Source: Synergistaceae bacterium (lineage in GTDB: Bacteria > Synergistota > Synergistia > Synergistales > Synergistaceae). From it: DNA of 48,628 nucleotides. Positions within the stretch are counted from its first letter, which is position 1, and each line of letters begins with the position of its first letter. The DNA lies in the NCBI GenBank assembly GCA_031268885.1, contig JAIRWR010000033.1, positions 1 through 48,628 on the forward strand. Reading direction: 5' to 3'. Below the pieces are notes generated by a model, which saw only the letters and a list, made by a program, of their open reading frames with translations, was not told the DNA's origin and ran no database searches. A program made the translations under genes and the position numbers. Positions 23,960-32,570 of the stretch are shown here, in pieces.

Positions 23960-24931
23960 ATGGCTGACATAACGCCGGCAAACAGTAGGATCTGGTCTAA
24001 AATGGGTTCTCGCGCTGTTTTTGGGGCGGCATTGCTTGAGCTCGCGTCGCGGAGGGATGATATATACGTCTTATCGGCCGACCTCATTATATCGTCTGGA
24101 CTGGACCGTTTTAGCAAGGCATATCCGGACAGATGTTTCAACGTAGGGATAGCCGAACAGAATTTAATAGGGGTAGCCGCGGGAATGGCGCATGACGGCG
24201 CAACCGTTTTCGCGACATCATTCGCGCCGTTTATCTCCATGCGAGCGGGAGAACAGATACGCGTGAATCTAGGATGCATGGGGCTGAACGTAAAGGCTGT
24301 TGGCATAAGCAGCGGACTCTCGATAGGGCATTTCGGCAATTCACATTATGGCATCGAGGACATGAGCGTGACGCGCTCCATACCGAATATCACTCTTCTC
24401 TGTCCTGCCGACGGGGCGGAGATATTCAAGGTGGTATTCGCGGCGGCGGATCTGAAAGGTCCCGTATACATCAGGCTTACGGGCGGAGTCAACAACCCTG
24501 TCGTTTACGGCTGCGATTACGAATTTGTGATTGGTAAATCCATAAGACTCCGTGAAGGTGATGATCTTACCGTCATAACAAATGGCACAATGGTTTATCA
24601 GAGCGTTAAAGCCGCCGAAATTCTGCAGGGCAACGGCATATCGGCATCTGTTGTCAATATGCACACGGTAAAACCCCTCGATACAGCCGCGGTTGACGAG
24701 GCCGCATCAAGAGGGCCGGTCGTTACTGTCGAGGAACACAGCGTTATCGGCGGTCTGGGGAGCGCTGTCGCCGAACGCAAGTCTACGTTGAAGAATACTT
24801 TTCCTCAATTATTCATCGGGCTTCCGGATAGCTACGGCAAGCCAGGGGATTATGCGTATCTGCTGGAGAAATATGGCCTGACGGGAGAGCTTATCGCGAA
24901 AAGGATCGAAAAATTTTATCGGGGTGTTTAA
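23960..24931 (+). CDS. Transketolase, C-terminal subunit
   Basis: The product is 323 residues, covering the pyrimidine-binding and C-terminal domains. The catalytic glutamate lies in FNVGIAEQNLIGVAAGMAHDG. FATSFAPFISMRAGEQIRV and HFGNSHYGIEDMSVTRSIP follow, and the C-terminal domain has VVTVEEHSVIGGLGSAVAE. It would pair with the N-subunit encoded just upstream. Together they form a complete but split transketolase of normal total size. A housekeeping role in the pentose phosphate pathway is possible, but the tight placement among acyl-activating genes argues for a dedicated biosynthetic use. Confidence 0.9.
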   Translation: MADITPANSRIWSKMGSRAVFGAALLELASRRDDIYVLSADLIISSGLDRFSKAYPDRCFNVGIAEQNLIGVAAGMAHDGATVFATSFAPFISMRAGEQIRVNLGCMGLNVKAVGISSGLSIGHFGNSHYGIEDMSVTRSIPNITLLCPADGAEIFKVVFAAADLKGPVYIRLTGGVNNPVVYGCDYEFVIGKSIRLREGDDLTVITNGTMVYQSVKAAEILQGNGISASVVNMHTVKPLDTAAVDEAASRGPVVTVEEHSVIGGLGSAVAERKSTLKNTFPQLFIGLPDSYGKPGDYAYLLEKYGLTGELIAKRIEKFYRGV

Positions 24932-24981
24932 ATGTGTCGTTGGTTATTGTTTCTGTATTTTTTGAACAAGGATAAGCTCCG

Positions 24982-26403
24982 ATGGGCGAAGTGTTTTTCC
25001 ATTCGTTAGACCGGTTTGGAGGCAGGATGGCCCTCATAACTGAGTCCGGGGACACGTTTACATACTCCGAACTGTTGAGCGGCGCGAACAATCTGTCGTC
25101 AGCGATCGAGTCTCGCAGCGTAATTTTTCAAGTGTGCCGCAACGACGCGGAGTCCATAGCGGCTTATGTGGGTTTTCTGCGGCGCGGCGCTGTGCCGCTT
25201 CTCATAAACGATTCCATAAATGACGAGGCGTATCTCAATCTCAAGGACCTGTATCATCCGTCGTATGTCTTTCTGCCTGATGATTCCTCACTGGAAGTCG
25301 ACTCGTCCGCGCATGGGCTTGGCGGTTATCGTCTCGTCAAGACCGAATTTGAGCGCGATTACGACATTAACCCGGAACTGGCCCTGTTGCTGACAACATC
25401 CGGCAGCACGGGGAGCCCTAAACTTGTTCGGCAGTCCTATAGGAATATATCGAGCAACACCAGTTCCATTGTGGAGTATCTGAATATATTGAGCGGCGAC
25501 AGGGCGATAACGACCCTTCCGATGAGCTACACGTTTGGACTTTCCATAATCAACACACACCTTTATGCTGGAGCGGCATTGATCTTGACGAACAGGACGC
25601 TGATGGAGAGGGAGTTTTGGAATTCGCTCAGGAGCGGCAAGGCTACAACGTTCGGCGGGGTCCCGTATACCTACGAGATGCTGAAAAAACTGCGCTTCTG
25701 GCGCATGGAGACGCCGTCGTTGAGGTATCTGACTCAGGCGGGGGGCAAGCTGGTCCCTGAGATGTGCGCCGAGTTCATTGACATCTGCCGCGACAGAGGT
25801 ATGAGGTTCATAGTAATGTACGGCCAGACGGAGGCAACGGCTCGCATGAGCTATCTGCCGTGGGAGAGCGCTCGGTCGAAGCCCGGCAGCATCGGGGTGG
25901 CGATACCTGGCGGCGAGTTTTCACTGAAAGGCGATGACGGGAGTATCATAGATGAACCAGGCGTGACTGGCGAGCTGATCTACAAAGGTGACAATGTGAC
26001 GCTTGGCTACGCGGAGAACCGCTTTGACCTCGCGCGCGGGGACGAGCGGGGCGGGACGCTTGAGACCGGGGACATGGCTTATTCTGACGAGGACGGATTT
26101 TACTATGTGGTTGGGAGGAAGAGGCGCTTCCTCAAGGTGTTCGGCAACCGCGTCAACCTTGACGATATCGAGCGGCTGCTCAAAAAAACAGGCGCCGACT
26201 GCGCGTGCGGCGGAGTCGATGACGCGCTGAAGATATACGCCGTTTCGGACGATATCGCAGCCTTGAAGCGGTACGTCGCGCGGCGTACCGGCATAAGCCC
26301 AGCCGGTTTTTCCGTCGTGAAAGCGAATGAGATCCCGCGGAGTTCGTCCGGAAAGGTGCTTTACTCTGAACTAGAGGGTGGGCGGATAAATGTTTCAGTT
26401 TGA
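24982..26403 (+). CDS. AMP-forming acyl/aryl ligase (adenylation domain)
   Basis: The 473-residue protein is an ANL-superfamily ligase. Its motifs are the ATP loop LLTTSGSTGSPKLVRQSY (137-154), MYGQTEATARMSYLP, TGELIYKGDNVTLGY, LETGDMAYSDEDGFYYVVGRKRRFLKVFGNRV and the C-terminal catalytic lysine in PRSSSGKVLYSEL. It activates a carboxylic acid as acyl-AMP and could load it onto the ACP encoded by the operon, or onto CoA. It is short for a CoA ligase and close to free-standing adenylation enzymes. AAGGA lies 9 bases before the ATG. It ends overlapping the LuxE-like gene by 14 bases. The acid cannot be named; no carrier domain is fused. Confidence 0.88.
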   Translation: MGEVFFHSLDRFGGRMALITESGDTFTYSELLSGANNLSSAIESRSVIFQVCRNDAESIAAYVGFLRRGAVPLLINDSINDEAYLNLKDLYHPSYVFLPDDSSLEVDSSAHGLGGYRLVKTEFERDYDINPELALLLTTSGSTGSPKLVRQSYRNISSNTSSIVEYLNILSGDRAITTLPMSYTFGLSIINTHLYAGAALILTNRTLMEREFWNSLRSGKATTFGGVPYTYEMLKKLRFWRMETPSLRYLTQAGGKLVPEMCAEFIDICRDRGMRFIVMYGQTEATARMSYLPWESARSKPGSIGVAIPGGEFSLKGDDGSIIDEPGVTGELIYKGDNVTLGYAENRFDLARGDERGGTLETGDMAYSDEDGFYYVVGRKRRFLKVFGNRVNLDDIERLLKKTGADCACGGVDDALKIYAVSDDIAALKRYVARRTGISPAGFSVVKANEIPRSSSGKVLYSELEGGRINVSV

Positions 26404-27469
26404 TGAAATAGCGTCGCTGCCCCCATTCTCGCTGGGGGAGAGGGACAAGAATTCGCTCTTTGAGAGAGCCATGGCGGATATGACACTGTTTCACTTCGAG
26501 CGTTGCGAGGACTATAGAAAGATCGTTCGAGGGCTTGGATTTGACACGAAATCGCTACGCGGTGTTTCTGACTTTCCGTTTTTGCCGGTAAGGTTGTTTA
26601 AATCCCACGAGTTGCTGAGCGTTGACAGGCGTGAAGTTGTGAAGACCATGACCTCGTCCGGGACCACCGGGCAGAGCGTGTCGAAGATATTCCTCGATCG
26701 CGAGACGTCGTCGCGTCAGACCAAGGCGCTTGCCAGGATAACGTCCGATTTCATTGGAGGGCATCGTCTACCGATGCTCGTCGTCGATTCGAGCGAACTG
26801 CTGAAGGACCGCAAAATGTTCTCCGCGCGCGGCGCTGGGATATTGGGCTTTTCGATGCTGGGGCGAGACGTCACATATGCCCTGGATGGGGAGATGAGGC
26901 TGAATCTGGATGCCATAGAGGCGTTCCTGGACCGCCACAAAGGCGGGAACGTACTGCTGTTCGGCTTCACGTTCATGATATGGGAGTACTTTTACAAGGC
27001 TCTGGCCGAGTCCGGCAGGCGATTACCCATAGATGGCGGCGTCCTCATACATGGCGGCGGATGGAAGAAGTTACAGGCTTCGGCTGTGGATCCCGCCAGC
27101 TTTGCGGAGGCGCTGCGTTCGGTCTGCGGAGTCTCGCGAGTCCACAACTACTACGGCATGGTCGAGCAGACCGGCTCCATATTCATGGAGTGCGAGGAGG
27201 GACGGCTGCACTGTTCCATATTCTCCGACGTCATAGTGAGGCGTCACATGGATTTTTTGCCCTGCCCGACCGGGGATGAGGGGCTGATACAGACGATATC
27301 CCTATTGCCCTGGAGTTATCCCGGCCACAGCATCCTGACTGAGGATATAGGCCGCGTAACTGGCGTCGATGACTGTCCATGCGGCAGGCTCGGGCGTACC
27401 TTTGCGGTAAAGGGCCGTATCGCGCGGGCCGAGGCCAGAGGGTGCGGCGATACCTATGAAAAAAGATAG
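26390..27469 (+). CDS. LuxE-like acyl-protein synthetase
   Basis: This 359-residue protein belongs to the LuxE acyl-protein synthetase/PaaK-related group. The ATP-binding motif is MTSSGTTGQSVSKI (87-100), and the family landmarks FHFERCEDYRKI, FLPVRLFKSHEL and HNYYGMVEQTGSIF are visible. In luminous bacteria LuxE activates a fatty acid with ATP and holds it on a cysteine near its C-terminus before handing it to LuxC; here C352 of 359 is a possible equivalent. Its coding region overlaps the ligase upstream (14 bp) and the LuxC-like gene downstream (14 bp), so the three proteins are probably made together. No luciferase genes are present, so the aldehyde must serve another end. Confidence 0.88.
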   Translation: MFQFDEIASLPPFSLGERDKNSLFERAMADMTLFHFERCEDYRKIVRGLGFDTKSLRGVSDFPFLPVRLFKSHELLSVDRREVVKTMTSSGTTGQSVSKIFLDRETSSRQTKALARITSDFIGGHRLPMLVVDSSELLKDRKMFSARGAGILGFSMLGRDVTYALDGEMRLNLDAIEAFLDRHKGGNVLLFGFTFMIWEYFYKALAESGRRLPIDGGVLIHGGGWKKLQASAVDPASFAEALRSVCGVSRVHNYYGMVEQTGSIFMECEEGRLHCSIFSDVIVRRHMDFLPCPTGDEGLIQTISLLPWSYPGHSILTEDIGRVTGVDDCPCGRLGRTFAVKGRIARAEARGCGDTYEKR

Positions 27470-28634
27470 CGTGATCTATCTGACGGGCAGCGGTATTCCC
27501 GACGCAAGGCCGCTCAAGCCGTATTCCGACGAGGCTTGTTCGTTCTTGGCCGCGCTGTCGGATCTCTTGTCGCGGCACAGGAATCCGCCCGACGTCGCGA
27601 CGTTAGCGTTTTTCTGCCGCAGGGCGAACATTGCGCGGCTGAAGTCGGACTTTAGTTCGCCGGACGTCAGGCTAGGCAGGGGGACGGTGTTCCACATCGC
27701 GCCGTCCAATATTCCAATCAACTTCGCGTTCTCCCTAGTATTTGGCCTGTTGTCCGGCAACTCCAACGTAGTCCGCGTCCCCTCCAAAGCATGGCCGCAG
27801 GTTGATATAGTGTGCGGCGCGATAAATTCGCTGCTGGAGAGGCCGGAATTCTCGGAGTTCGCTCATCGTATAGCGATGGTCCGCTATGAGCGTGACGACG
27901 ATGTGACTCGGTTTTTCTCCGAGCGCTGTGACGCCCGTATCGTATGGGGTGGTGACGAGACGGTTCGAAGGATAAGGAGTATACCGATTCCGCCGAGGGC
28001 CGTCGAGGTATCGTTCGCGGACCGTTACTCCTTCTGCGTCATCAGCGAGGAGTCCGTAATGAAGCTTGATAACGTCGCGGTGGCGCGTCTGGCGAATAAT
28101 TTTTACAACGACACATATCTGGTGGATCAGAACGCGTGTTCGTCGCCGAGCCTGATCATGTGGCTGACGGGCCCGCGTAGAGCGCCGGGGGCCAGGGAGA
28201 GATTCTGGAGTGCCGTCTGGCTCCGCGCGTGCGAATACGACCTGGCGCCGATCCACGCGGTGGACAAATACACTGAGCTCTGTTGCTGTCTCTCGCGCGT
28301 CGATGACGTCGAATCGGTCGTGCGGCACGGAAATTTGATTTACAGGCTGAAGCTTGCGTCGTTGAACGGAGTCGAGGGTCTTTGCGGAAAGTTCGGATTT
28401 TTCTTTGAATACGAGTCCGACAACATCGACGTAATCGCGTCGCATGTCACGAGCAAGTGGCAGACGTTGACTTATTTCGGTGTTGAAAAGCCTGAAATAT
28501 CGAGATTTGTGGCTGATAATTTTCTGAGGGGCATCGACAGAATCGTCCCGGTGGGTTCCGCTCTGGATATAAGCGTTATGTGGGATGGGTTTGACATCGT
28601 GAGGACGCTGTCGAGAATAGTTGAGATCAAGTGA
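27456..28634 (+). CDS. LuxC-like acyl-CoA/acyl-protein reductase
   Basis: This 392-residue LuxC-family reductase is related to aldehyde dehydrogenases. It carries GRGTVFHIAPSNIPINFAF (75-93), the SGNSNVVRVPSK coenzyme region (100-111) and the catalytic cysteine in YLVDQNACSSPSL (C228). LuxC reduces a fatty acyl thioester to the aldehyde with NADPH after transfer from LuxE. Genes luxE-luxC always work as a pair in the lux system. The aldehyde could be the acceptor for the transketolase in this operon. The gene ends the operon; after it a 144-base gap holds a promoter for the glycerate kinase gene. It is of normal length and shows no missing key residue. Confidence 0.9.
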   Translation: MKKDSVIYLTGSGIPDARPLKPYSDEACSFLAALSDLLSRHRNPPDVATLAFFCRRANIARLKSDFSSPDVRLGRGTVFHIAPSNIPINFAFSLVFGLLSGNSNVVRVPSKAWPQVDIVCGAINSLLERPEFSEFAHRIAMVRYERDDDVTRFFSERCDARIVWGGDETVRRIRSIPIPPRAVEVSFADRYSFCVISEESVMKLDNVAVARLANNFYNDTYLVDQNACSSPSLIMWLTGPRRAPGARERFWSAVWLRACEYDLAPIHAVDKYTELCCCLSRVDDVESVVRHGNLIYRLKLASLNGVEGLCGKFGFFFEYESDNIDVIASHVTSKWQTLTYFGVEKPEISRFVADNFLRGIDRIVPVGSALDISVMWDGFDIVRTLSRIVEIK

Positions 28635-28699
28635 GTGATCGGAATAAGCGATACTGATCTCCTTAAGACGAAAAATGAGTAGATGTGGATTGATCAAAT

Positions 28700-28726
28700 T
28701 TGACTTTTATAGCGGTCTGATATAAT
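28700..28726 (+). promoter_or_regulatory. Sigma70-type promoter for glycerate kinase
   Basis: TTGACT at 28700-28705 and TATAAT at 28721-28726 are separated by 15 bases (16 if TTTGAC is the -35). It lies about 50 bases upstream of the glycerate kinase start, just after the LuxC gene, and probably separates the two transcripts. Confidence 0.55.
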
Positions 28727-28778
28727 TGCGTAAGTTTACACTTTGCTCTGATTCGTGTCATTCTAGGGGAGGGGTTCT

Positions 28779-29924
28779 TTGAAGATCGTAGTGGCAATTG
28801 ATTCATTCAAAGGATGTATGTCGAGCGTCGAAGCCGCCGAGCGTGTAGAGGCCGGTATCAAGAGTGTGACGCCCGATGCCGAGGTGATAAAGACCCCAAT
28901 CGCCGATGGCGGCGAAGGAACAGTAGAAGCGCTCGTCGCCGGCGCGGGCGGCGCTGTTCACACCAGGATCGTGACAGGCCCTCTTGGGATTCCGGTGGAA
29001 TCCATCTTTGGCGTGCTCGACAGCGGCGTCGCGGTGATAGAGATGGCCGCGGCCGCCGGACTTTCGCTTGTGCCGGAGGACAAGCGCGACCCGAGCCTTA
29101 CGACTACTCGCGGTGTAGGAGAACTCATCGTGGCGGCGCTAGACCTCGGTTGCGGGAAGATAGTTCTCGGCATCGGCGGCAGCGCAACCAACGACGGCGG
29201 AGTCGGAATGGCTCAGGCGCTTGGCATGTCCTTTCGAGACCGAGAGGGGATCGAGCTTCGCGGCGGAGGCGGATCCCTGTCCGCTCTGGCGTCGATTGAT
29301 CCCTCTGGATTGGACCCGCGCATCAGGAGCTGCGATGTCGTCATCGCCTCAGACGTGAACAATACTCTCTGCGGTGAGCGCGGCGCCTCGGCTGTCTATG
29401 GCCCGCAGAAGGGAGCGGCTCCCGAGATGATCAAAAAGCTCGACAAAAATCTCGCTCACCTTGCTGTGATCACGAAAAACCAGCTTGGGAGGGATATGGC
29501 TGACGTTCCTGGCGCTGGCGCGGCCGGCGGCCTTGGATACGGACTTATGGCTTATTGCGGCGCGAGGATTGGGTCGGGCATCGACACCGTGCTGGACATT
29601 GTTGACTTTGACGGGCAGATGGCGGGTTGCTCTCTTGTGATCACCGGAGAGGGAAGGATCGACGCGCAGTCGGCGTATGGAAAGGCTCCGGTCGGGGTCG
29701 CTCGCAGGGCAAAAAAATACGGAGTGCCGGTCGTGGCTATAGCCGGCAGCATCGGCGACGGGGCTGAAAGCGTCTACAACGAGGGGATAGACGTCATCAC
29801 CAGCACGGTAGACGGCGTGATGACGCTGGAGGACGCGATGAAAAACTGTGGCTTCCTGCTTGAAGAAGCCGCGGGGCGAGTTATGCGGATGATAAGCATT
29901 GGCATGTCTTTGGAGGAATTATGA
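28779..29924 (+). CDS. Glycerate kinase (glycerate 2-kinase family)
   Basis: The 381-residue product matches the GarK/GlxK family in length. It begins MKIVVAIDSFKGCMSSVEAAE, continues with IADGGEGTVEAL and GGSATNDGGVGMAQALG, and contains GAAGGLGYGLMAY and CSLVITGEGRIDAQSAYGKAP, all typical of the class. It phosphorylates D-glycerate to 2-phosphoglycerate with ATP in the cytoplasm, joining glyoxylate or sugar-acid breakdown to glycolysis. The start is TTG at 28779, behind a strong GGGGAGGGG site. Its stop overlaps the next gene as ATGA. It is not obviously part of the acyl-activating operon, since a separate promoter lies in between. Confidence 0.92.
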   Translation: MKIVVAIDSFKGCMSSVEAAERVEAGIKSVTPDAEVIKTPIADGGEGTVEALVAGAGGAVHTRIVTGPLGIPVESIFGVLDSGVAVIEMAAAAGLSLVPEDKRDPSLTTTRGVGELIVAALDLGCGKIVLGIGGSATNDGGVGMAQALGMSFRDREGIELRGGGGSLSALASIDPSGLDPRIRSCDVVIASDVNNTLCGERGASAVYGPQKGAAPEMIKKLDKNLAHLAVITKNQLGRDMADVPGAGAAGGLGYGLMAYCGARIGSGIDTVLDIVDFDGQMAGCSLVITGEGRIDAQSAYGKAPVGVARRAKKYGVPVVAIAGSIGDGAESVYNEGIDVITSTVDGVMTLEDAMKNCGFLLEEAAGRVMRMISIGMSLEEL

Positions 29925-30619
29925 AGAGGATATGCGCCGCGTTTTTTCTGTCCGTGACAGCCACTCTGTTCATGTCGATTTTCACGGGCGTCAGGGCGGC
30001 CGATTCCGCTGACGTTCAAACGGAGCGGCCAGGGAGATATCGGGCAGCCTTTACAGTGAAAGACTTCAAGGAGAACAGGGACGCGATAAAGAGCGAGATT
30101 CCGGGGGATGGCGCTTATAGGATAGTTGCCAGGATCGCGAATGCCGATATCAAGACGCCTTTTCTCATTCCGGATGACGCGCGGGGGTACGCGGAGTGGG
30201 TTGTAACCGCGAGTCTCAGGGATTCGAAGGGGCCGGCGGCCGGACTCGGCATAACTACCGAAGCCGGCGAGTACGTTGCTTACGTGTATCCCGACGGCCA
30301 GGGTATGTTCGGATACTCCGACGGAAAGAATGCGGAGTGGGTTTCGGATTTCAAGATAAAAAATTTCAAGTTCCCCGCCGTCATGTCGTTGTGGAGGGAT
30401 GTCAACGGCAGTGTTATCCTGAGGGTCAATGGCGCGGTCACAGCAGTCAGGCTGAAACCGGTCGATCTAAAAATTTCGGAGACAGATCCCGTTAAGTCCG
30501 TCTTCTTTGCCACCCGCTCGAAGGATTCCTCCGGGGCGCCAGCGATCTACGAGGCGATCTCAGTAGAGGGTTGGGGGACAAAGAAGCTATCGGGAACCGA
30601 TGATTCCTTGTTGAACTGA
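29921..30619 (+). CDS. Secreted protein of unknown function
   Basis: The product is 232 residues. A clear signal peptide is visible (basic MKRIC, hydrophobic AAFFLSVTATLFMSIF, cleavage after VRA at about residue 26). The mature part has short beta-strand-rich stretches such as YAEWVVTASLRDSKGP, AGLGITTEAGEYVAYVYPDG and VILRVNGAVTAVRL. The pattern resembles a jelly-roll (LamG/concanavalin-like) fold, but I do not recognise a family. It overlaps the glycerate kinase gene by four bases, so the two are co-translated, although an extracytoplasmic protein and a cytoplasmic kinase share no obvious task. No cysteine motif or lipobox is present. Confidence 0.75.
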   Translation: MKRICAAFFLSVTATLFMSIFTGVRAADSADVQTERPGRYRAAFTVKDFKENRDAIKSEIPGDGAYRIVARIANADIKTPFLIPDDARGYAEWVVTASLRDSKGPAAGLGITTEAGEYVAYVYPDGQGMFGYSDGKNAEWVSDFKIKNFKFPAVMSLWRDVNGSVILRVNGAVTAVRLKPVDLKISETDPVKSVFFATRSKDSSGAPAIYEAISVEGWGTKKLSGTDDSLLN

Positions 30620-30780
30620 GACAGGTTCTACAGCTCGTCACCGGAGATCGCGGCATCTATGTAATAAAATCAGTCTCCCCTCTCTGCTAATGCCGGTTCG
30701 AAACCAAGGGCCCTAAGTTAAAAGAGTTGAAACAAGCGTTTATGGAGGCGCGGCATAGGCATTTAACTCCAGTTGTGAAG

Positions 30781-30809
30781 CGGATTATGCTTATAGTATA
30801 GCATAACCG
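30781..30809. promoter_or_regulatory. Inverted repeat upstream of ilvD
   Basis: CGG-a-TTATGCT and AGCATAA-CCG are separated by eight bases (TATAGTAT). It is 37 bases before the ilvD start and includes a TATAGT that could be a -10 element. It could be an operator for a dimeric repressor. No T-box or leader peptide with branched-chain codons was seen. Confidence 0.45.
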
Positions 30810-30845
30810 GTGATCTCTTAAATCTCTGGAAAGTGGTGATCCGAT

Positions 30846-32570
30846 ATGAACAGTGACAGTGTAAAACGCGGAGTGGACCGCGCGCCTCATAGATCGCTCT
30901 TGTACGCGAATGGATACACGGACTGGGAGATAGAGCGTCCATGGGTTGGGGTCGTGAACTCGCGGAACGATGTAATACCGGGACACAACCACCTTGGGAA
31001 GCTTGTTGAGGCCGTAAAGTCGGGAGTATACGCCGCGGGAGGACTGCCGATTGAGTTTCCGACCATCGGCGTCTGCGACGGGATAGCCATGAATCACGTC
31101 GGAATGAAGTACTCGCTGCCGAGTCGCGAACTTGTGAAGGACACGATAGAGACGATGACTAAGGCGCACGGTTTTGACGCCCTGGTCATGGTGACTAACT
31201 GTGACAAGATCGTCCCGGGGATGGCCATGTCCGCGCTGGAGCTCAACATTCCATCGGTGATACTGAGCGGCGGTCCGATGCTGCCAGGACGATACCGTGG
31301 CAAGAGAGCCGATCTTTCCACGATATTCGAGGGTGTCGGCAGACGTCTGGCCGGCGAGATCAGCGATGACGACCTGTCCGAGATGGAGCGGTCGATCTGT
31401 CCGACGTGCGGATCGTGCGCCGGAATGTTTACAGCGAATACGATGAATTGTGTCCTCGAAGCTCTAGGACTCGCGCTGCCGGGTAATGGAACCATCCCGG
31501 CGGTCTACTCCGAGCGCCTGCGTCTCGCGAAGAATGCCGGGCTGGCTGTGATGAATCTTATCAAGAATAATATCAAGCCCAAGGATATCGTCACCGCGAA
31601 GGCGGTGGACAATGCCCTGGCTGTGGACGTGGCCCTGGGCGGATCGACGAACACATGCCTGCATATACCGGCCATCGCCCACAGCGCTGGATTCGAGGTC
31701 CCTCTCTCGCGCATCGACGAGATCAGCCGGAGAACCCCCCATATATGCGGCATGAGCCCAGGAGGAAAGTATTTCATGGCGGATCTCCATAACGCGGGCG
31801 GCATACCGGCCGTGATGTCGCGGCTGATCGAGGGAGGCCTCGTCTCCGCTGAACCGATGACCGTCACTGGAGAGACGGTCGGTTCGAACCTGAAGCGCGC
31901 TGCCATAAAGGATGAGGAAGTGATACGCCCCTTGAGCGACCCCGTTCACAGAGAGGGCGGGCTAGCGATACTCACCGGCAACATCGCTCCACTTGGTTCG
32001 GTCGTCAAGCAGAGCGCCGTTCTCCCAGAGATGATGAGACATGAAGGCCCGGCCAGGGTCTTCGACGGGGAGGAGGCCGCGTACAAGGCCATAACGGGCG
32101 GCGAAATCAGAGAGGGAGACGTAGTCGTGATCATCAACGAAGGACCGAAGGGGGGGCCGGGCATGAGGGAGATGCTTCAGCCGACGGCATCTCTCGCGGG
32201 ACTCGGGCTGGACTCGTCCGTGGCTCTCCTGACCGACGGAAGGTTCTCTGGGGCATCCAGAGGCGCGGCCATAGGTCACATATCGCCTGAAGCGGCCAGG
32301 GGGGGGGCGATCGGACTGGTCAGGGATGGGGATATAATAAGAATCGATATACCGGCAAGGAGCATCGAGCTCGCCGTATCGCGCGAAGAGCTCCAGGAGC
32401 GCGCGGCGACGCGCGTCGCCGGCCTTCGTCCTGCGGGGAGCCAGTTCCTGGAGCGTTACCGCGAGTCTGTCACATCAGGCGCGGAGGGCGCTGTTTTTAA
32501 GGAGGTCAGAGGCGCGGCTAATGAAAAAGAAAGTTTTAATGAAGGAAAAAGTTTTGCGGGTTCAGAGTGA
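30846..32570 (+). CDS. ilvD: Dihydroxy-acid dehydratase
   Basis: This is a 574-residue protein (family usually 550-570). The iron-sulfur cluster cysteines are visible: VCDGIAMNH (C77), NCDKIVPGMAMSA (C119), and CPTCGSCAGMFTANTMN. GSTNTCLHIPAIA and LLTDGRFSGASRGAAIGH are also diagnostic. It dehydrates 2,3-dihydroxyisovalerate and its isoleucine analogue to the 2-keto acids for valine, isoleucine and leucine. The ATG at 30846 is preceded by AAGTGGTGATCC, a weak ribosome site. The C-terminus is extended by about 17 residues (NEKESFNEG), which overlaps the next gene by 50 bases. It is alone, without ilvB, ilvC or leu genes nearby. Confidence 0.95.
   Translation: MNSDSVKRGVDRAPHRSLLYANGYTDWEIERPWVGVVNSRNDVIPGHNHLGKLVEAVKSGVYAAGGLPIEFPTIGVCDGIAMNHVGMKYSLPSRELVKDTIETMTKAHGFDALVMVTNCDKIVPGMAMSALELNIPSVILSGGPMLPGRYRGKRADLSTIFEGVGRRLAGEISDDDLSEMERSICPTCGSCAGMFTANTMNCVLEALGLALPGNGTIPAVYSERLRLAKNAGLAVMNLIKNNIKPKDIVTAKAVDNALAVDVALGGSTNTCLHIPAIAHSAGFEVPLSRIDEISRRTPHICGMSPGGKYFMADLHNAGGIPAVMSRLIEGGLVSAEPMTVTGETVGSNLKRAAIKDEEVIRPLSDPVHREGGLAILTGNIAPLGSVVKQSAVLPEMMRHEGPARVFDGEEAAYKAITGGEIREGDVVVIINEGPKGGPGMREMLQPTASLAGLGLDSSVALLTDGRFSGASRGAAIGHISPEAARGGAIGLVRDGDIIRIDIPARSIELAVSREELQERAATRVAGLRPAGSQFLERYRESVTSGAEGAVFKEVRGAANEKESFNEGKSFAGSE

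Noticed and set aside
21375-28634. Bioluminescence (lux) operon
   Set aside because: LuxE- and LuxC-like genes are present, but there is no luciferase (luxA/luxB), no thioesterase luxD and no flavin reductase luxG. The transketolase and ACP genes point to another use.
30700-30725. tRNA T-arm-like GGTTCGAAACC
   Set aside because: No acceptor stem, D-arm or anticodon arm can be built around it.
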